Assembly (NCBI GenBank): GCA_022578965.1
Contig: MU400943.1
Location: 1 to 19,731, forward strand
DNA length: 19,731 bases
Origin: Xylaria sp. FL1777
Taxonomy: Eukaryota; Ascomycota; Sordariomycetes; Xylariales; Xylariaceae
Reading direction: 5' to 3'
The position numbers were made by a program, and so were the translations under genes. Positions 18,151 to 19,731 of the stretch are shown here, piece after piece. Position 1 is the first letter of the stretch; each line of letters begins with the position of its first letter. A model generated the notes under the pieces. That model was not told the origin of the DNA. It ran no database searches and was given only the letters and a program-made list of their open reading frames with translations.

Positions 18151-19731
18151 TAAAAATAAGCTATTTATTAAAAGTAATAAAAAATAGCAGTTATATATTT
18201 TAAATTATAAAAAAGCAAAAAAAAAAAAAAAAAAAACTAAAAAATTATAACTAAATATAAATTAGCATAAAATATTATATATGTTTTATTTTTTTTGTTT
18301 TTTTTTTTAGCTTTTTAAAACTATTATTTGCTAGCAATTTTTTATTATGCTTTAGTAATTTAAATTATATTAGTAAATTTATAGCTAACAATATATTTAT
18401 ATATATAAAAAAAGCACTTAAAAATAATATAATTATAGTTAATTTTATTAAAAATAATAAAACAAAAGTTATAATTACTATTAAGTATAAAATTAATTAA
18501 TTTAATTATATATTAAATGTTTAATAAATGTTTAATTATTATTTTGTTTATATATTTAATGTTAATTTTAAGATTAAATAAAGTATATTTTTAATAGCAT
18601 TTTTAATTTATGTTTTATTTGCAAAATGTTTAGCATATTTATTAAAAGCATATTAATATATTAAAAAAGGTTAATATATAAAATATAGCTATATTTTTTT
18701 TATTTATTTTATTTAAATATTTTTATAGTATTATAAACTAAAAAAAATATAATATTTATATTAATTATTTTATTAAATATAACAGTAATATATTATTAAA
18801 CTTTTTTTAGCATAAAATATTTTGCTATATTATTAATAATATAATTTAAGTATTAATATAAATTTATAAAATGTTTTATATAAAATTTTTAAAGCTTTTA
18901 TTATAAAAACTAAAAAATAGTTTTTTTTTAAAGCATAAACTACTAATATATTTTTAATAATAACTTTAATAATTAGCTAAAGTTATAATAATATAAATTG
19001 TAGTATATTTTTTATTATATATTTTTTTACTTTTTAAAATTTTTATTATTTAGTTGCTATAAAAACTATAAAATATATTTTTTAAAACATTTTATATTTA
19101 TAAATTTATATATATTTAGCTAAATAGCTTATAGCTTATTTTTAAACTTTAGTTTAGCTTTAGTTTATTTAATAAGCTTAATTAGCTTAAACTATTTTAG
19201 TTTAAAGTTAACTATTAAATTATTTTTATTTTTAAGCTTATTAATTATAATTAATTAATAGTTTAATAATATAAATTATATATAGCTAAATATTAAGCTT
19301 TTTAATGTATTATTATTTATGTTTATTATAAAGCATAAATTATTTTAATTGTTTTTTAGTAGCTTTTTTTTATACTTTAGTTTAAAAAGCTTAATTTTTT
19401 GCGCTTTTAATAAATTAAAATATTAATAAAAAGCAAAAAAAAATGCTATTCTTTATGTTATACTATTTTAAATAGCTTAGCTAAACTTTTATAATAAGTT
19501 TAAAAAGTTTTTAAAAGCAATAAAACTAAATTAAACAATATATATTATGTTATAAATATTTATTTTTATTTTAAAAGCTATAATAGTAAACATAATTTAA
19601 TAAAAAAAGTTTAGCTTTATAAACTTATTATATAATTATTATTAATTATTAAAACATATATTTATATTATATTTTTAAATAAAGCGCTTTATTTTAATTA
19701 AAATAAACTTTAATTTTTAAAGCTATATTAT
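18151..19731. other. AT-rich desert, no gene seen
   Basis: Composition like the first 1.4 kb. Begins with a run of 20 A at 18217-18236, which could be a slippage tract or a relic of a retroposon tail; no LINE or SINE body was recognised before it. TTTAGC and AAGC words recur, stops fill all frames, and no motif or repeat boundary was found to the end of the window. Confidence 0.6.

Noticed and set aside
18217..18236. Poly(A) tail of a LINE or SINE
   Set aside because: No LINE or SINE sequence or target duplication could be recognised around the 20-A run; slippage in A-rich DNA is enough to explain it.
1..19731. Mitochondrial or apicomplexan-type AT-rich genome
   Set aside because: Fungal-type Fot1 and chromovirus elements with transition-only decay and CpA loss point to a RIP-affected nuclear region of an ascomycete. 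No organellar gene or tRNA was seen.

Overview
This window is a gene-poor, extremely AT-rich block of what looks like a filamentous ascomycete (Pezizomycotina) nuclear genome: transposon remnants that have passed through repeat-induced point mutation (RIP). I see no intact host gene, rRNA, tRNA or CRISPR. The RIP reading rests on counts made here. In bases 1-360 only 37 of 360 bases are G or C, and 13 of 17 C are followed by T against 3 by A. The two LTRs of one element differ at about 47 of 285 positions, all transitions, with no indel. Catalytic Asp codons of every recognised enzyme have become Asn, and Gln/Trp codons have become stops. The species cannot be fixed from the sequence.

Layout. 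1-1485: AT-rich desert. 1496-1605: palindromic tandem repeat. About 1640-3170: weak degenerate coding-like tract of unknown origin, with a perfect hairpin at 1900-1932. 3180-3734: no gene seen. 3735-5597: a complete Fot1/pogo-type DNA transposon with TIRs, TA target duplication and a full-length but stop-riddled DD35D transposase frame on +. 5600-6960: AT-rich desert. 6970-7010: short direct repeat. About 7011-8485 and 15435-16495: degenerate coding-like tracts on the minus strand that appear to be the two sides of an older unidentified element.

8491-15429: a full-length Ty3/Gypsy chromovirus on the minus strand inserted into that tract. It has 285-bp LTRs, a perfect 5-bp target duplication, a polypurine tract, and gag zinc knuckle, protease, reverse transcriptase, RNase H, integrase and chromodomain in the canonical order. 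17411-18150: a non-autonomous TIR element (about 740 bp, 66-bp TIRs) whose interior is a 23/14-bp minisatellite. 18151-19731: AT-rich desert beginning with a 20-A run.

The elements do not work together as a system. They are layered insertions: an older unknown element, the chromovirus inside it, a Fot1-like element and a MITE-like element, all then mutated. The most interesting signals are the near-complete preservation of reading frame and motif spacing under saturating transitions, the strikingly unequal RIP between the two LTRs of one insertion (a local 43% GC island in the right LTR), the noncanonical LTR termini, and the minisatellite-bearing TIR element.
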